Position numbers and translations under genes: made by a program. A stretch of DNA of 64,000 nucleotides from Rhodococcus pyridinivorans. GTDB taxonomy: Bacteria; Actinomycetota; Actinomycetes; Mycobacteriales; Mycobacteriaceae. Under the pieces are notes generated by a model that was not told where the DNA came from, ran no database searches, and saw nothing but the letters and a program-made list of their open reading frames with translations. Within the stretch, counting starts at the first letter, position 1; the number at the start of each line of letters is the position of its first letter. The stretch covers positions 2,046,001 to 2,110,000 of the forward strand of contig NZ_FNRX01000002.1 in NCBI RefSeq assembly GCF_900105195.1, read 5' to 3'. Below, piece after piece: positions 8,971-18,369 of the stretch.

Positions 8971-10701
8971 GTGACCAACCAATCGGGTGTGCAACTCCTC
9001 GGACCGCAACAGCGCGCCGACGCCTGGCGTCGTCTCGCCACCGAACAGTTCGACGTCGTCGTCATCGGCGGTGGTGTCGTCGGGGCGGGAGCAGCGCTCG
9101 ACGCCGCAACCCGGGGCCTGCGAGTCGCTCTCGTCGAGGCCCGCGACTTCGCGTCCGGCACGTCGAGCCGGTCGTCGAAGATGTTCCACGGCGGCCTGCG
9201 CTATCTCGAACAGCTCGAATTCGGTCTGGTGCGAGAAGCCTTGCGCGAGCGCGAACTCGCATTGACGACCCTAGCCCCGCACCTGGTCAGGCCGTTGAAG
9301 TTCCTCTTCCCGCTCACCCATCGGGTGTGGGAGCGGCCCTACGTCGCGGCGGGTATCTTCCTCTACGACCGTCTCGGCGGCGCGAAGTCCGTTCCGGCGC
9401 AGAAGCACCTGACCCGCTCGGGCGCCCTGCGGATGGTTCCCGGTCTCAAGCGCAATTCGCTCGTCGGCGGAATCCGCTACTACGACACGGTCGTCGACGA
9501 CGCCCGGCACACCATGACCGTCGCGCGGACGGCCGCGCACTACGGTGCGGTGGTGCGTACGTCGACGCAGGTCGTCGGTTTCCTGCGCGAGGCCGACCGC
9601 GTGTCGGGTGTGCGGGTGCGCGACAGCGAGGACGGTTCGGTCACCGAGGTGCGGGCGCACGCGGTGATCAACGCGACCGGTGTGTGGACCGACGAGATCC
9701 AGTCGTTGTCCCGGCAGCGCGGCCGATTCCGGGTCCGCGCGTCGAAGGGCGTGCACATCGTCGTGCCCCGCGACCGGATCGTCAGCGATTCGGCGATCAT
9801 CCTGCGTACCGAGAAGTCGGTGCTGTTCGTCATCCCGTGGGGCAACCACTGGATCATCGGCACCACCGACACCGACTGGAATCTCGACCTGGCGCACCCG
9901 GCAGCGACGAAGGCCGACATCGACTACATCCTCGACCACGTCAACCGCGTACTCGTCGTCCCGCTCACCCACGACGACATCGACGGTGTCTACGCTGGTC
10001 TGCGCCCGCTGCTGGCGGGGGAGAGCGACGAGACGTCCAAGCTCTCGCGTGAACACGCCGTCGCGCGGGTGGCGCCGGGGCTCGTGGCGATCGCCGGTGG
10101 CAAGTACACGACCTACCGCGTCATGGCCGAGGACGCCGTCGATCTCGCGGCCGAGGACATCCCGGCCCGGATCGCGTCGTCGATCACCGAGAAGGTGCCC
10201 CTCGTCGGGGCCGACGGGTACTTCGCGCTGGTCAACCAGACCATGCATCTCGCCGAGCAGTACGGTCTGCATCCCTACCGCGTCAAGCATCTGCTCGACC
10301 GCTACGGCTCCCTCGTCGAGGACGTGCTGAGCCTCGCGAAGGGCCGGCCCGAGTTGCTCGAACCGCTGACCGATGCCCCCCAGTACCTGCAGGTCGAGAT
10401 GGTCTACGGCGCTGCGGCCGAAGGAGCCCTACATCTCGAGGACCTCCTGGCGCGCCGGACCCGGATCTCGATCGAATACCCGCACCGCGGGCTGCACTGT
10501 GCGGAGCAGACGGCCCGGCTGGTCGCTCCGGTCCTCGGCTGGGACGACGCGACGATCGACCGGGAGGTCGCGACCTACCGGGCGCGCGTCGAGGCGGAGA
10601 TCGAGTCGCAGAACCGACCCGACGACGAATCCGCGGACGCGCTCCGGGCAGCGGCCCCTGAGGCCCGGCCGGAGATCCTCGAACCGGTGCCCATCACGTA
10701 G
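8971..10701 (+). CDS. glpD: Glycerol-3-phosphate dehydrogenase
   Basis: The 576-residue flavoprotein has the FAD-binding VVIGGGVVGAGAALDAA near residue 30, FASGTSSRSSKMFHGGLRY characteristic of GlpD, and a C-terminal DAO_C domain from about residue 430. It oxidises glycerol-3-phosphate to dihydroxyacetone phosphate and passes electrons to the quinone pool at the membrane. The GTG at 8971 follows GGGAGCAGG. It is the homologue of glpD2 (Rv3302c), here adjacent to and divergent from glpK. Confidence 0.95.
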   Translation: MTNQSGVQLLGPQQRADAWRRLATEQFDVVVIGGGVVGAGAALDAATRGLRVALVEARDFASGTSSRSSKMFHGGLRYLEQLEFGLVREALRERELALTTLAPHLVRPLKFLFPLTHRVWERPYVAAGIFLYDRLGGAKSVPAQKHLTRSGALRMVPGLKRNSLVGGIRYYDTVVDDARHTMTVARTAAHYGAVVRTSTQVVGFLREADRVSGVRVRDSEDGSVTEVRAHAVINATGVWTDEIQSLSRQRGRFRVRASKGVHIVVPRDRIVSDSAIILRTEKSVLFVIPWGNHWIIGTTDTDWNLDLAHPAATKADIDYILDHVNRVLVVPLTHDDIDGVYAGLRPLLAGESDETSKLSREHAVARVAPGLVAIAGGKYTTYRVMAEDAVDLAAEDIPARIASSITEKVPLVGADGYFALVNQTMHLAEQYGLHPYRVKHLLDRYGSLVEDVLSLAKGRPELLEPLTDAPQYLQVEMVYGAAAEGALHLEDLLARRTRISIEYPHRGLHCAEQTARLVAPVLGWDDATIDREVATYRARVEAEIESQNRPDDESADALRAAAPEARPEILEPVPIT

Positions 10702-10752
10702 CCGCGGGTGGTTCGTGACGGGTGTCGGTGCGTGACACCGCCTTCTCGGCGG

Positions 10753-11274
10753 TCAGTGTGTGAGCACGACCTTCACGACGACCACGACCGTCGCGATCAG
10801 AGCCACCCCCACCGCGGCCGCCACGGTCCGGTGGGTCGGGCTGCGATTCTGTAACCGGCGCACGACGAATACGGTCGAGCCGATACGGATCAGCACGGCG
10901 ACCTCGGCGAGGATGTGGGCCGTCCGGGGCTCGAGCCAGCCGACCCAGGCCGTGGCGAGCACGAGACAGGGCAATACCGCCGACGACAGGATGGGAACGG
11001 AGTCGCGGAGTTCCTCGATGCGTTCGCTGCGCGTGAGTTGAGCACCCGAACGAACGGACTGAGCGACCGACTCCGCGAAGACATGGGCGATGAACGTCGA
11101 GAGTGCGGTGCCGATCACGATCGCGATCCCGATGTACTCGGGCGAGGTCGTGATGGGGACGAGCGCGGCCAGCACCAGGATGTTGCCGTAGACGTAGGCG
11201 CTGATGCGGGAGGCCGCCGACTCCGGGGACAGAGGGCGGCGCCGTCCGGACGACAGGTACGAGGGCGTGGACAC
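10753..11274 (-). CDS. Small integral membrane protein
   Basis: The 173-residue protein has about five hydrophobic segments (for example NILVLAALVPI, IGIAIVIGTALSTF and GVALIATVVVVVKVVLTH) with a short charged loop SERIEELRD in the middle. No known domain is recognised. A GTG start at 11274 leads directly into a basic segment before the first helix. It is separated from glpD by 51 bases containing a short inverted repeat and is convergent with it. Function unknown. Confidence 0.6.
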   Translation of the reverse strand: MSTPSYLSSGRRRPLSPESAASRISAYVYGNILVLAALVPITTSPEYIGIAIVIGTALSTFIAHVFAESVAQSVRSGAQLTRSERIEELRDSVPILSSAVLPCLVLATAWVGWLEPRTAHILAEVAVLIRIGSTVFVVRRLQNRSPTHRTVAAAVGVALIATVVVVVKVVLTH

Positions 11275-11327
11275 CTCGCTAGCGTGACACAGAACGCCCT
11301 CGTCGACGCCGCTACCGGAAGGGTGCG

Positions 11328-12246
11328 TCAGGGTGAAACAGAAGTGGGACGGTGGCGATCCGTCACCTTCGGGCTGTAGTGCATCCGCGGGTGGTAGCGG
11401 TATCGCCACGGAACGAGTTTCGTGCCGAGTCCGATGGCGCGACCGACGAGAGCGTGCGGTGCCGCCTCCGGTCGGCTCCATCGGTAGCCGAGCAGCTCGC
11501 GCACCGGCGGGTCGTACAACCCGACGGTGAGCCACAGGAAACCGGCCGTCACCAGCGGCGGATCAACTTCCACACCTCTTCGGGGAACCACCGCAGGAAG
11601 GGCGGACGGTCGAGATTCGACAGGTCGAGCACGTCTCGGGTGGCCTTGTTGTCCTCGAGCACGGTGCGGCACCGCGGTCCCAGTACTCGAGGAAGTCCTC
11701 CCAGGATGCGGGGACCGAGTGCATCGGCATGCCGTACAGCCGGTACCACTGCACGTGCTCGTCGAACAGGCGGTGCTTCTGTTCGAGGGTGAGCGGGCCG
11801 TCGAACCACTCGATGGAGACGACGAGGCTGTAGAAGAAGGTCGCGTGCGCCCAGTAGAAGGTGTCGGGGTCGAGTGTGTGGTACCTGCGGCCCTTCTTGT
11901 CGATCCCCTTGATGGTGTTGTGGTAGCCGCGCACCTTCGCTGCGGTCTCCGGGGCGCGGGGACCGTCGAAGACGACGCCGTAGATCGGGTACAGCGATCG
12001 GTAGAGCCGTTCCCACCGTTCGTCGAAGAACTTCGAGTGCTCCTCGACCCCGGCGCCGAGTCCGGGATGCATGTTCTGCATCGACCCCGTCCACGGCCCG
12101 AAGAGCATGCCGCGCCGGCCGCCGAAGTATCGCCAGGTCAACGAATCGGGGCCCAGGGGTTCCGGTGGTTCCGGCCGCGCAGGGCGCGGTGCCGCGTGGT
12201 GCGACGACTCGGCGGTGTCCGGCCCGACGGACCCCTGACTACGCAT
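11328..12246 (-). pseudogene. DUF2236 / oxygenase MpaB-family protein, disrupted by two frameshifts
   Basis: Three successive reading frames together give one DUF2236 (MpaB/latex-clearing-protein-like) protein. The first frame runs from the ATG at 12246 to EDFLEYWDR. It continues in a second frame from about 11670 with CRTVLEDNKATRDVL, which stops at 11549. The C-terminal part (GFLWLTVGLYDPPVRELLGY) is in a third frame. Each junction is explained by one missing base (near 11671-11676 and 11556-11561). The span is 919 bases, and adding two restores 921, exactly 307 codons. Family members are haem or metal oxygenases, and the HNTIKGID and DPDTFYWAH segments fit the family. The start codon lies inside the palindrome shared with the TetR gene. 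Either it is a recent pseudogene or the two deletions are sequencing errors. Confidence 0.75.
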
Positions 12247-12267
12247 GTTGTCAGGGGTCCGTCGGGC
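12222..12267. promoter_or_regulatory. Perfect 18-bp-arm palindrome, probable TetR operator
   Basis: Arms 12222-12239 (GCCCGACGGACCCCTGAC) and 12250-12267 are perfect reverse complements around a 10-base centre, TACGCATGTT. The TetR ATG begins at 12268, directly after the second arm, and the start codon of the divergent MpaB-type gene is inside the centre (12244-12246). The layout fits an operator controlling both genes, and implies leaderless or nearly leaderless transcripts. Confidence 0.75.
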
Positions 12268-12936
12268 ATGCAGTCAACGACGGGAAGCGACAAGGTGGAC
12301 ACCACGCGCCGCAGCTGGGCGGGCGTCGGCATCGACGAACGCCGTCGGCTGCGCAGGGAACGCCTCCTCGCGGTGGGCGTCGACCTGCTCGGACCGCCCG
12401 ACGGCGCGGCAGCGAACGTCAGGGCCGTGTGCCGGGCCGCCGAACTCACCGAACGGTACTTCTACGAGAGCTTCACCGACCGCGACACCTTCGTCCGCGA
12501 GGTCTACGACCACGTCGCCGACCGCGCCCGCGACGCGCTGACCGAGGCGGTACTGTCCGCCCCCACCCTCGGCCGGGCCGAGGCCGCGGTGCGGGCGTTC
12601 GTCGAGCTCATGGTCGACGACCCCGCGAAGGGACGCGTGCTCCTCCTCGCCCCGCTGCGCGAACCCACAATCAGTCGGCGCGGTATCGAACTCGCCCCGG
12701 CCTTCGTCGCGCTGGTCCGCGACCAACTACCCCCGGGCGGCGACGAGGGACAGCGCCACATGGTGGCCGTGGGTGCCGTCGGCGCCCTCACCAGCCTGTT
12801 CATGAGGTACCTCGAAGGCGACCTCGCCGTGTCGCGAGACACCCTCGTCCGGCACTGCGTCGCGCTCGTCGAGGACGCCGGCAGGGCGGCGTGTCTGCAG
12901 GGCGATCAGGGCGGGGATCCTTCCGGGCGCGGCTGA
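12268..12936 (+). CDS. TetR-family transcriptional regulator
   Basis: The 222-residue protein has an N-terminal helix-turn-helix (VRAVCRAAELTERYFYESF, about residues 50-70) followed by the usual FVREVYDHVADRARDAL helix 4 and an all-helical ligand/dimer domain. It starts immediately after an 18-bp palindrome and is divergent from the DUF2236 gene, the usual arrangement of a local repressor and its target. The last 31 bases overlap the 3' end of nei on the other strand. It corresponds in position to Rv3295, the TetR gene beside lhr in M. tuberculosis. Inducer unknown. Confidence 0.88.
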   Translation: MQSTTGSDKVDTTRRSWAGVGIDERRRLRRERLLAVGVDLLGPPDGAAANVRAVCRAAELTERYFYESFTDRDTFVREVYDHVADRARDALTEAVLSAPTLGRAEAAVRAFVELMVDDPAKGRVLLLAPLREPTISRRGIELAPAFVALVRDQLPPGGDEGQRHMVAVGAVGALTSLFMRYLEGDLAVSRDTLVRHCVALVEDAGRAACLQGDQGGDPSGRG

Positions 12937-13706
12937 CATCGCGGGCACCGGTAGACCACCCGCTCGGGATCGGTCGCGGTGCCGATCTCGCCGAACCGGA
13001 TCGGGGTATGGCAGCGTCTGCACGGCTTCCCGCGACGCCCGTAGACCCACAGATTGCGGCCCGGACGACGGTCGCCGGTGGTGATACGGGTCGTCCGGTC
13101 GCGGTTCGCGACCAGCAACCGATGCGTGAGGTCGACCCACGCAGCGGGATCCCCGGCCTGCGCGACCGGGGTCCACGGATCGACGCCCCGCAGGAAGCAC
13201 AATTCGGAGCGGTACACGTTCCCGACGCCGGCCATGATGCGCTGATCGAGCAGGGCCACCCCGATCGGACGGTCCGGGTCGCGCACGAGATTCGCCGCCG
13301 CACGCTCGGGATCCCAATCGGGACCGAGCAGATCCGGCCCGAGATGGCCCACGGCGTCGTCCTCCCGGTCACGGGCGAGCACCTCGACGATGCCCAGTTC
13401 GAAACCCACCGCCTGCACGTCCTCGGTGCCGAGCACGATGCGCGCCTTGTATCCGGGCTTGCGCCACCGTGTTCCGCGCGGATAGACGTGCCATTCGCCT
13501 TCCATCTTCAGGTGCGAATGGATCGAGACGTCGGCGACGCGGACGAGTAGGTGCTTGCCCCGCGAGACTACTTCGTCGACCGTGCACCCGGTGAAATCGG
13601 CCGTGGCGAAACGCGGAACGCGGAAGTCCGTCTCTGTGAGCACCTTTCCCTCCAGTGCCGTTCGGAGGCGGTGCGCGGCGCGGAACACGGTGTCTCCCTC
13701 GGGCAC
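12906..13706 (-). CDS. nei: Endonuclease VIII (Fpg/Nei DNA glycosylase)
   Basis: The 266-residue enzyme begins MPEGDTVFRAA, giving the catalytic Pro2 and Glu3 of Fpg/Nei glycosylases. It has the helix-two-turn-helix segment IMAGVGNVYRSE and a C-terminal zinc finger with C-x2-C (CRRC) and C-x2-C (CPRC) pairs. It removes oxidised pyrimidines and cuts the abasic site by beta/delta elimination. It starts one base after the lhr stop, so the two form an operon, as Rv3297-Rv3296 do in mycobacteria. Confidence 0.93.
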   Translation of the reverse strand: MPEGDTVFRAAHRLRTALEGKVLTETDFRVPRFATADFTGCTVDEVVSRGKHLLVRVADVSIHSHLKMEGEWHVYPRGTRWRKPGYKARIVLGTEDVQAVGFELGIVEVLARDREDDAVGHLGPDLLGPDWDPERAAANLVRDPDRPIGVALLDQRIMAGVGNVYRSELCFLRGVDPWTPVAQAGDPAAWVDLTHRLLVANRDRTTRITTGDRRPGRNLWVYGRRGKPCRRCHTPIRFGEIGTATDPERVVYRCPRCQPRPEGSPP

Positions 13707-13707
13707 G

Positions 13708-16700
13708 TCAGAACCTCAGCCGGTAGCCGCGCGGGGTCGCCGAGAATCCCGCTTCGGCAAGATATCCGGCGAACTCGTGCCCATGGATCGTCTCACCGTC
13801 GACCTTCTCGACGACGATCTTGTCGACACCACCGCGTTTGACGCTCGCAGCGAGCGACGCGCATGCGCTGCGCAACCGGCCCGGATCGTCGTCGAAGGTG
13901 AGCAGCGTGCGTCCGCCGCGTTCGACGAACAGCACGAGCGCCCCGTCGACGAGCACCACGAGTCCACCGGCCTTGCGGCCCGGCCGGTGCCGCGGCGCGT
14001 CGTCGTCGGCCGACGACTTCGGCCACGGCAGTGCCGCACCGTACGGGTTGGCCGGATCGCACGCCGCGAGGGTGACGGCCGCGGTCTCCGAGTGCCGGCC
14101 CTCGATCGAATCCGAGAACGACCGGAGACGGTCGACGACCGACGGTGTCGAGAACTGCGCTCCGCCCAGCGAATCGACGAAGTAACCGCGGCGGCACCGG
14201 CCCGTCTCCTCGAACCGGCTGAGCACCTTGTACATCGTCGCGAATCCGCCGGGCGCACCCTCGCCGACGACGACACCGCGGGTGACCACGCCGTACCGCT
14301 CGAGCAGCAGTTCGGCGGTGGTGTGTGCGCGGACCGTCGCGTCGGTCTCGCGTTCGGGCAGCATCGACCAGCGCCCGCTCACGGTCGGTGGCCCGGTGCG
14401 GCTCGGCAGCGTGGGCCGGGCCCGGTACATCCGGGCGCGCGGCGCCCGGCGCGGGGTGCGGTGGGCGGGCTTGGCACGGGAGGTGTCGCCGATCAGGGCG
14501 CGCAGCGGGGCGAGGGTGTCGCCCGCGATATGCCCGCTCCACACCAGCTCCCACAGGGCGTCGGCGACCGTCGTGTCGCTCGCCGTGGTGTGGAGGACGG
14601 TGACGGCGTCGACGAGTTGCCGGAAGAAGTACGCGCCGCCGCCCGAGAGCGACTCGAGGATCGCCCGGTGCACCGGCCCCAGCTCGATGTCGTCGACCGG
14701 AGCGAGGCTCGCCGGGGCCAGATCGGCCGGATGCAGTGCCACCCAGCCGTCCTTCCCGGAGATGGACCCGGCACCCGACCACAGGACCTCACCGGTCGTG
14801 GTGAGTTCGTCGAGCATCGTCGGGGTGTAGTCGCGCACGCGGGGAGCGAGGATCAGCGGTTCGAGGGCGCTCGCGGGCACCGGTACCCCGGCGAGTTGTT
14901 CGACGACGGTGAGGACACCGTCGATGCCGTAGAGCGCACTCGTGCCCGGGCCGGTGCCGAGGTGGTGCCAGTCGGGCAGGAATCGTCCGAGGGTCGTGGT
15001 GCTGACGGGTTCGACGTCCTGCCGGGCGGCGGCGAGCGACCGGCGCCGCAGCCTTCGGAGCACCTCCGTGTCGCACCATTCCGATCCGCTCGCACCCGGG
15101 CGGAATTCGCCTGCCGTGACGCGCTTCTCGGACGCGAGCCGGCCGAGGACGGATTCGACGACCGCCGTGCCCAGTCCGAACCGGGCGGCGGACTGCGCGG
15201 TGGTGAACGGGCCGTGGGTGCGGGCGTGCCGGGCGATCAGATCGCCGAGCGGGTCGGGGACCGGTTCGACGAACACCGTCGGGACCCCGATCGGCAGGGG
15301 CACGCCCAGCGCGTCGCGCAGCCGTGAGGCGTCCTCGACCGCCGCCCATCGGTGCTCACCCGCGTACGAGACACGCAACGCGCGGCGTTGCGCTTCGAGA
15401 TCCTCGATCCAGGACGTCGGGTCGTCGGTGGTGCGCTCGCGCAGCTCGGCCTCGGTGAGCGGACCGAGCAGACGCAGCAGATCGGCGACGCCCTCGGCGT
15501 CGCGTGCGCGTCGCTGCGGGGTCAGGCGTTGCAGTTCGTGCTCGGCCTCGGTGATGACGTCGGCGTCGAGCAGTTCGCGCAGCTCGACCCGGCCGAGAAG
15601 TTCGGCGAGCAGCGTCGAGTCGAGCGACAGTGCCGCGGCCCGACGTTCGGCGAGCGGGCTGTCGCCCTCGTACAGGAACTCACCCACATAGGAGAACAGC
15701 AGCGACGTCGCGAACGGTGAGGCCGTGGGGGTCTCGACCTCCACCAGCCGGATCTTGCGCTGGGCGATGCTGCCGAGCAGGTCGCGCAGAGCAGGCAGGT
15801 CGTAGACGTCCTGCAGGCACTCGCGCACCGTCTCGAGCAGGATCGGGAAGTCGGGAAAGCGGCGAGCGACGTCGAGCAGTTGCGCCGATCGTTGGCGCTG
15901 CTGCCACAGCGGGGCGCGCTTGCCCGGGTTGCGGCGGGGCAGGAGCAGGGCCCGCGCCGCGCACTCCCGGAAGCGGGACGCGAACAACGCGGAGCCGCCG
16001 ACCTGTTCGGTGACGATGTCGTCGATCTCCTCGGTGTCGAAGACGAAGATCTCCGAGCCGGGCGGGGCGTCGTCGGTGTCGGGCAGTCGGACGATGATGC
16101 CGTCGTCGGACGGGGTGGGGTGCGATTCGATGCCGTAGCGTTCGAGCAGCCGCGCGCCCACCGCGAGCGCCCACGGTGCGTGCACTCGCAACCCGAACGG
16201 CGAGTGCAGCACCAGCCGCCAGTCGCCGAGTTCGTCGCGGAACCGTTCGACGACGAGTGTTCGGTCGGTGGGTAGGTGACCGGTGGCGGTGCGCTGCTCG
16301 TCGAGCAGACGGATGAGATTTCCGGTGGCGTAGTCGTCGAGACCACCTTTGCGGCAGCGGGTCTCGGCGTCCTCCGGCGAGGCGTGGCCCATCTCGCGCA
16401 GGAATGCGCCGAGCGCGGCACCGAGTTCGGCGGGTCGACCCTGACTGTCGCCGTGCCAGAAGGGCAACCGGCCGGGCCGGCCGTAGGCGGGGGAGACCAG
16501 CACCCGGTCGAAGGTGATCTCCTCGATCCGCCAGCTGGTGGCACCGAGCGCGAAGACGTCACCCACTCGCGACTCGTAGACCATCTCCTCGTCGAGTTCG
16601 CCCACCCGCGTGTTCTTCTCGCCGACCATGTACACGGTGAACAGGCCGCGGTCGGGGATCGTGCCGCCGGAGGTGACGGCGAGCCGTTGGGCGCCGGGCC

Positions 16701-18270
16701 TGCCGATGAGGGTGCCGGCCGTGCGGTCCCATACCACCCGGGGACGGAGCTCGGCGAACTCGTCGGACGGATAGCGGCCGGCGAGCAGGTCGAGGACGGA
16801 TTCGTAGACGCCGCGGGAGAGCGTCGCGAACGATCCGCTGCGCCGCACCGTGTCGAACCAGTCGTCGACGTCGACGGGTTCGAGGGCCGTGGCCGCGACC
16901 GTCTGCTGGGCGAGCACGTCCAGTGGATTCGCCGGGACCTGCAGCGCCTCGATGTGTCCCTCGACCATCCGCTCGACGGTCACCGCGCAGTGCACGAGAT
17001 CGGTGCGGTGCTTGGGGAACAGCACGCCGCGTGAGGTCTCGCCCACCTGGTGCCCGGCGCGACCGACGCGCTGCAGACCGCTGGCCACCGAGGGCGGAGC
17101 CTCGACCTGGATCACGAGATCGACCGCACCCATGTCGATGCCGAGTTCGAGACTCGACGTCGCCACCACGCACCGCAACCGGCCCGACTTGAGATCGTCC
17201 TCGATCAGAGCGCGCTGGTCCTTGCTCACCGACCCGTGGTGGGCGCGAGCGAGCACGGGTGCAGCGCCGGCGGTGGTCTCGGTGGGCGATCCGAGCTGCG
17301 AAGGCGGTGCGCCCTCGCGGTCCACCTGCTCGCCGAGGCGTTCGGCCTGGATCTCGTTGAGCCGGGCGGTGAGACGTTCGGACAGTCGCCGGGAATTGGC
17401 GAACACGATCGTCGACCGGTGCTCGGTGATGAGATCGACGATCTGCTCCTCGACGTGCGGCCAGATCGACCCGGCCTGCGGTGTGGGTGAGAACGATTCC
17501 TCGTCGGGCTCGGAAACCCCGAGTTCGGTCATGTCCTCGACCGGTACGCGCACCGCGAGATCCCACGTCTTCGCCGAGGGCGGCGCGACGATCCGGATGG
17601 GGGCGGAACCGGCGAGGAACCGGCCGACCTCCTCGCGCGGTCGCACGGTGGCCGACAACCCGATGCGTTGGGCCGGCGCGCGCAGGAGCTGGTCGAGACG
17701 CTCGAGCGACAGCGCGAGATGCGCCCCGCGTTTCGTCCCCGCCACCGCGTGGACCTCGTCGACGATCACCGTCTCGACACCGACGAGGTTCTCCCGCGCG
17801 GACGAGGTGAGCATGAGGAAGAGCGACTCGGGCGTCGTGATGAGGATGTCCGGTGGCGTGCGCGCCATGGCGCGACGATCGGCCTGGGAGGTGTCGCCGG
17901 AACGCACACCGACGGTGATGTCGGGTGGCGTCAGACCGAGCCGTTTCGCGGTCTGGGTGATGCCGACGAGCGGAGACCGCAGGTTGCGCTCGACGTCGAC
18001 GGCGAGGGCCTTGAGCGGCGAGACGTACAGCACGCGGGTGCGGTGCTCGCGCGCGGCGTGCTCGTCGGCCGGGGTGGACGAGAGCCGGTCGAGCGACCAC
18101 AGGAACGCCGACAGGGTCTTGCCCGAGCCGGTGGGGGCGACGACGAGCGTGTGGGCTCCCGAGGAGATCGAATCCCACGCGCCGAGCTGGGCCGGGGTCG
18201 GGGACTCGAACGCCCCGGCGAACCACGCCCGGGTCGGCGCGGAGAAACGATCGAGGATGTCGGTCACCAT
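13708..18270 (-). CDS. lhr: Large ATP-dependent helicase Lhr
   Basis: The 1520-residue superfamily 2 helicase has Walker A APTGSGKT (residues 45-52), a DEVH box in VIVDEVHAVAG, motif III SATVRP, and the RecA2 motifs SSLELGIDMG and QRVGRAGH. A winged-helix/beta-barrel region and a long C-terminal domain specific to bacterial Lhr follow. Length is that of full-size actinobacterial Lhr. It is a 3'-to-5' translocase of the DNA-damage response. The ATG at 18270 is followed by GTG as second codon, so either could serve. It is transcribed upstream of and with nei. Confidence 0.95.
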   Translation of the reverse strand: MVTDILDRFSAPTRAWFAGAFESPTPAQLGAWDSISSGAHTLVVAPTGSGKTLSAFLWSLDRLSSTPADEHAAREHRTRVLYVSPLKALAVDVERNLRSPLVGITQTAKRLGLTPPDITVGVRSGDTSQADRRAMARTPPDILITTPESLFLMLTSSARENLVGVETVIVDEVHAVAGTKRGAHLALSLERLDQLLRAPAQRIGLSATVRPREEVGRFLAGSAPIRIVAPPSAKTWDLAVRVPVEDMTELGVSEPDEESFSPTPQAGSIWPHVEEQIVDLITEHRSTIVFANSRRLSERLTARLNEIQAERLGEQVDREGAPPSQLGSPTETTAGAAPVLARAHHGSVSKDQRALIEDDLKSGRLRCVVATSSLELGIDMGAVDLVIQVEAPPSVASGLQRVGRAGHQVGETSRGVLFPKHRTDLVHCAVTVERMVEGHIEALQVPANPLDVLAQQTVAATALEPVDVDDWFDTVRRSGSFATLSRGVYESVLDLLAGRYPSDEFAELRPRVVWDRTAGTLIGRPGAQRLAVTSGGTIPDRGLFTVYMVGEKNTRVGELDEEMVYESRVGDVFALGATSWRIEEITFDRVLVSPAYGRPGRLPFWHGDSQGRPAELGAALGAFLREMGHASPEDAETRCRKGGLDDYATGNLIRLLDEQRTATGHLPTDRTLVVERFRDELGDWRLVLHSPFGLRVHAPWALAVGARLLERYGIESHPTPSDDGIIVRLPDTDDAPPGSEIFVFDTEEIDDIVTEQVGGSALFASRFRECAARALLLPRRNPGKRAPLWQQRQRSAQLLDVARRFPDFPILLETVRECLQDVYDLPALRDLLGSIAQRKIRLVEVETPTASPFATSLLFSYVGEFLYEGDSPLAERRAAALSLDSTLLAELLGRVELRELLDADVITEAEHELQRLTPQRRARDAEGVADLLRLLGPLTEAELRERTTDDPTSWIEDLEAQRRALRVSYAGEHRWAAVEDASRLRDALGVPLPIGVPTVFVEPVPDPLGDLIARHARTHGPFTTAQSAARFGLGTAVVESVLGRLASEKRVTAGEFRPGASGSEWCDTEVLRRLRRRSLAAARQDVEPVSTTTLGRFLPDWHHLGTGPGTSALYGIDGVLTVVEQLAGVPVPASALEPLILAPRVRDYTPTMLDELTTTGEVLWSGAGSISGKDGWVALHPADLAPASLAPVDDIELGPVHRAILESLSGGGAYFFRQLVDAVTVLHTTASDTTVADALWELVWSGHIAGDTLAPLRALIGDTSRAKPAHRTPRRAPRARMYRARPTLPSRTGPPTVSGRWSMLPERETDATVRAHTTAELLLERYGVVTRGVVVGEGAPGGFATMYKVLSRFEETGRCRRGYFVDSLGGAQFSTPSVVDRLRSFSDSIEGRHSETAAVTLAACDPANPYGAALPWPKSSADDDAPRHRPGRKAGGLVVLVDGALVLFVERGGRTLLTFDDDPGRLRSACASLAASVKRGGVDKIVVEKVDGETIHGHEFAGYLAEAGFSATPRGYRLRF

Positions 18271-18300
18271 CCCATCGTCTACCCGCCGACCGACACACTC

Positions 18301-18369
18301 AGTCGCCGCACGTGAACCCAGTCAGTCGCCGCACGTGAACCCGCTCAGTCGTCGTACGCGAACCGGGCG
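18301..18369. repeat. 23-bp tandem repeat, three units
   Basis: Units at 18301-18323 and 18324-18346 differ at only two positions. A third, degenerate unit (18347-18369) carries the last codons of the adjacent minus-strand gene. The core GTCGCCGCACGTG recurs in each of the first two units. The pattern looks like tandem duplication of the 3' end of that gene into the gap before lhr. Confidence 0.75.

Noticed and set aside
13555..15327. Long open frames on the plus strand opposite lhr (for example 590 codons)
   Set aside because: They are antisense to the conserved lhr frame, have Arg/Gly-rich composition without any domain and follow from the high GC at third codon positions.
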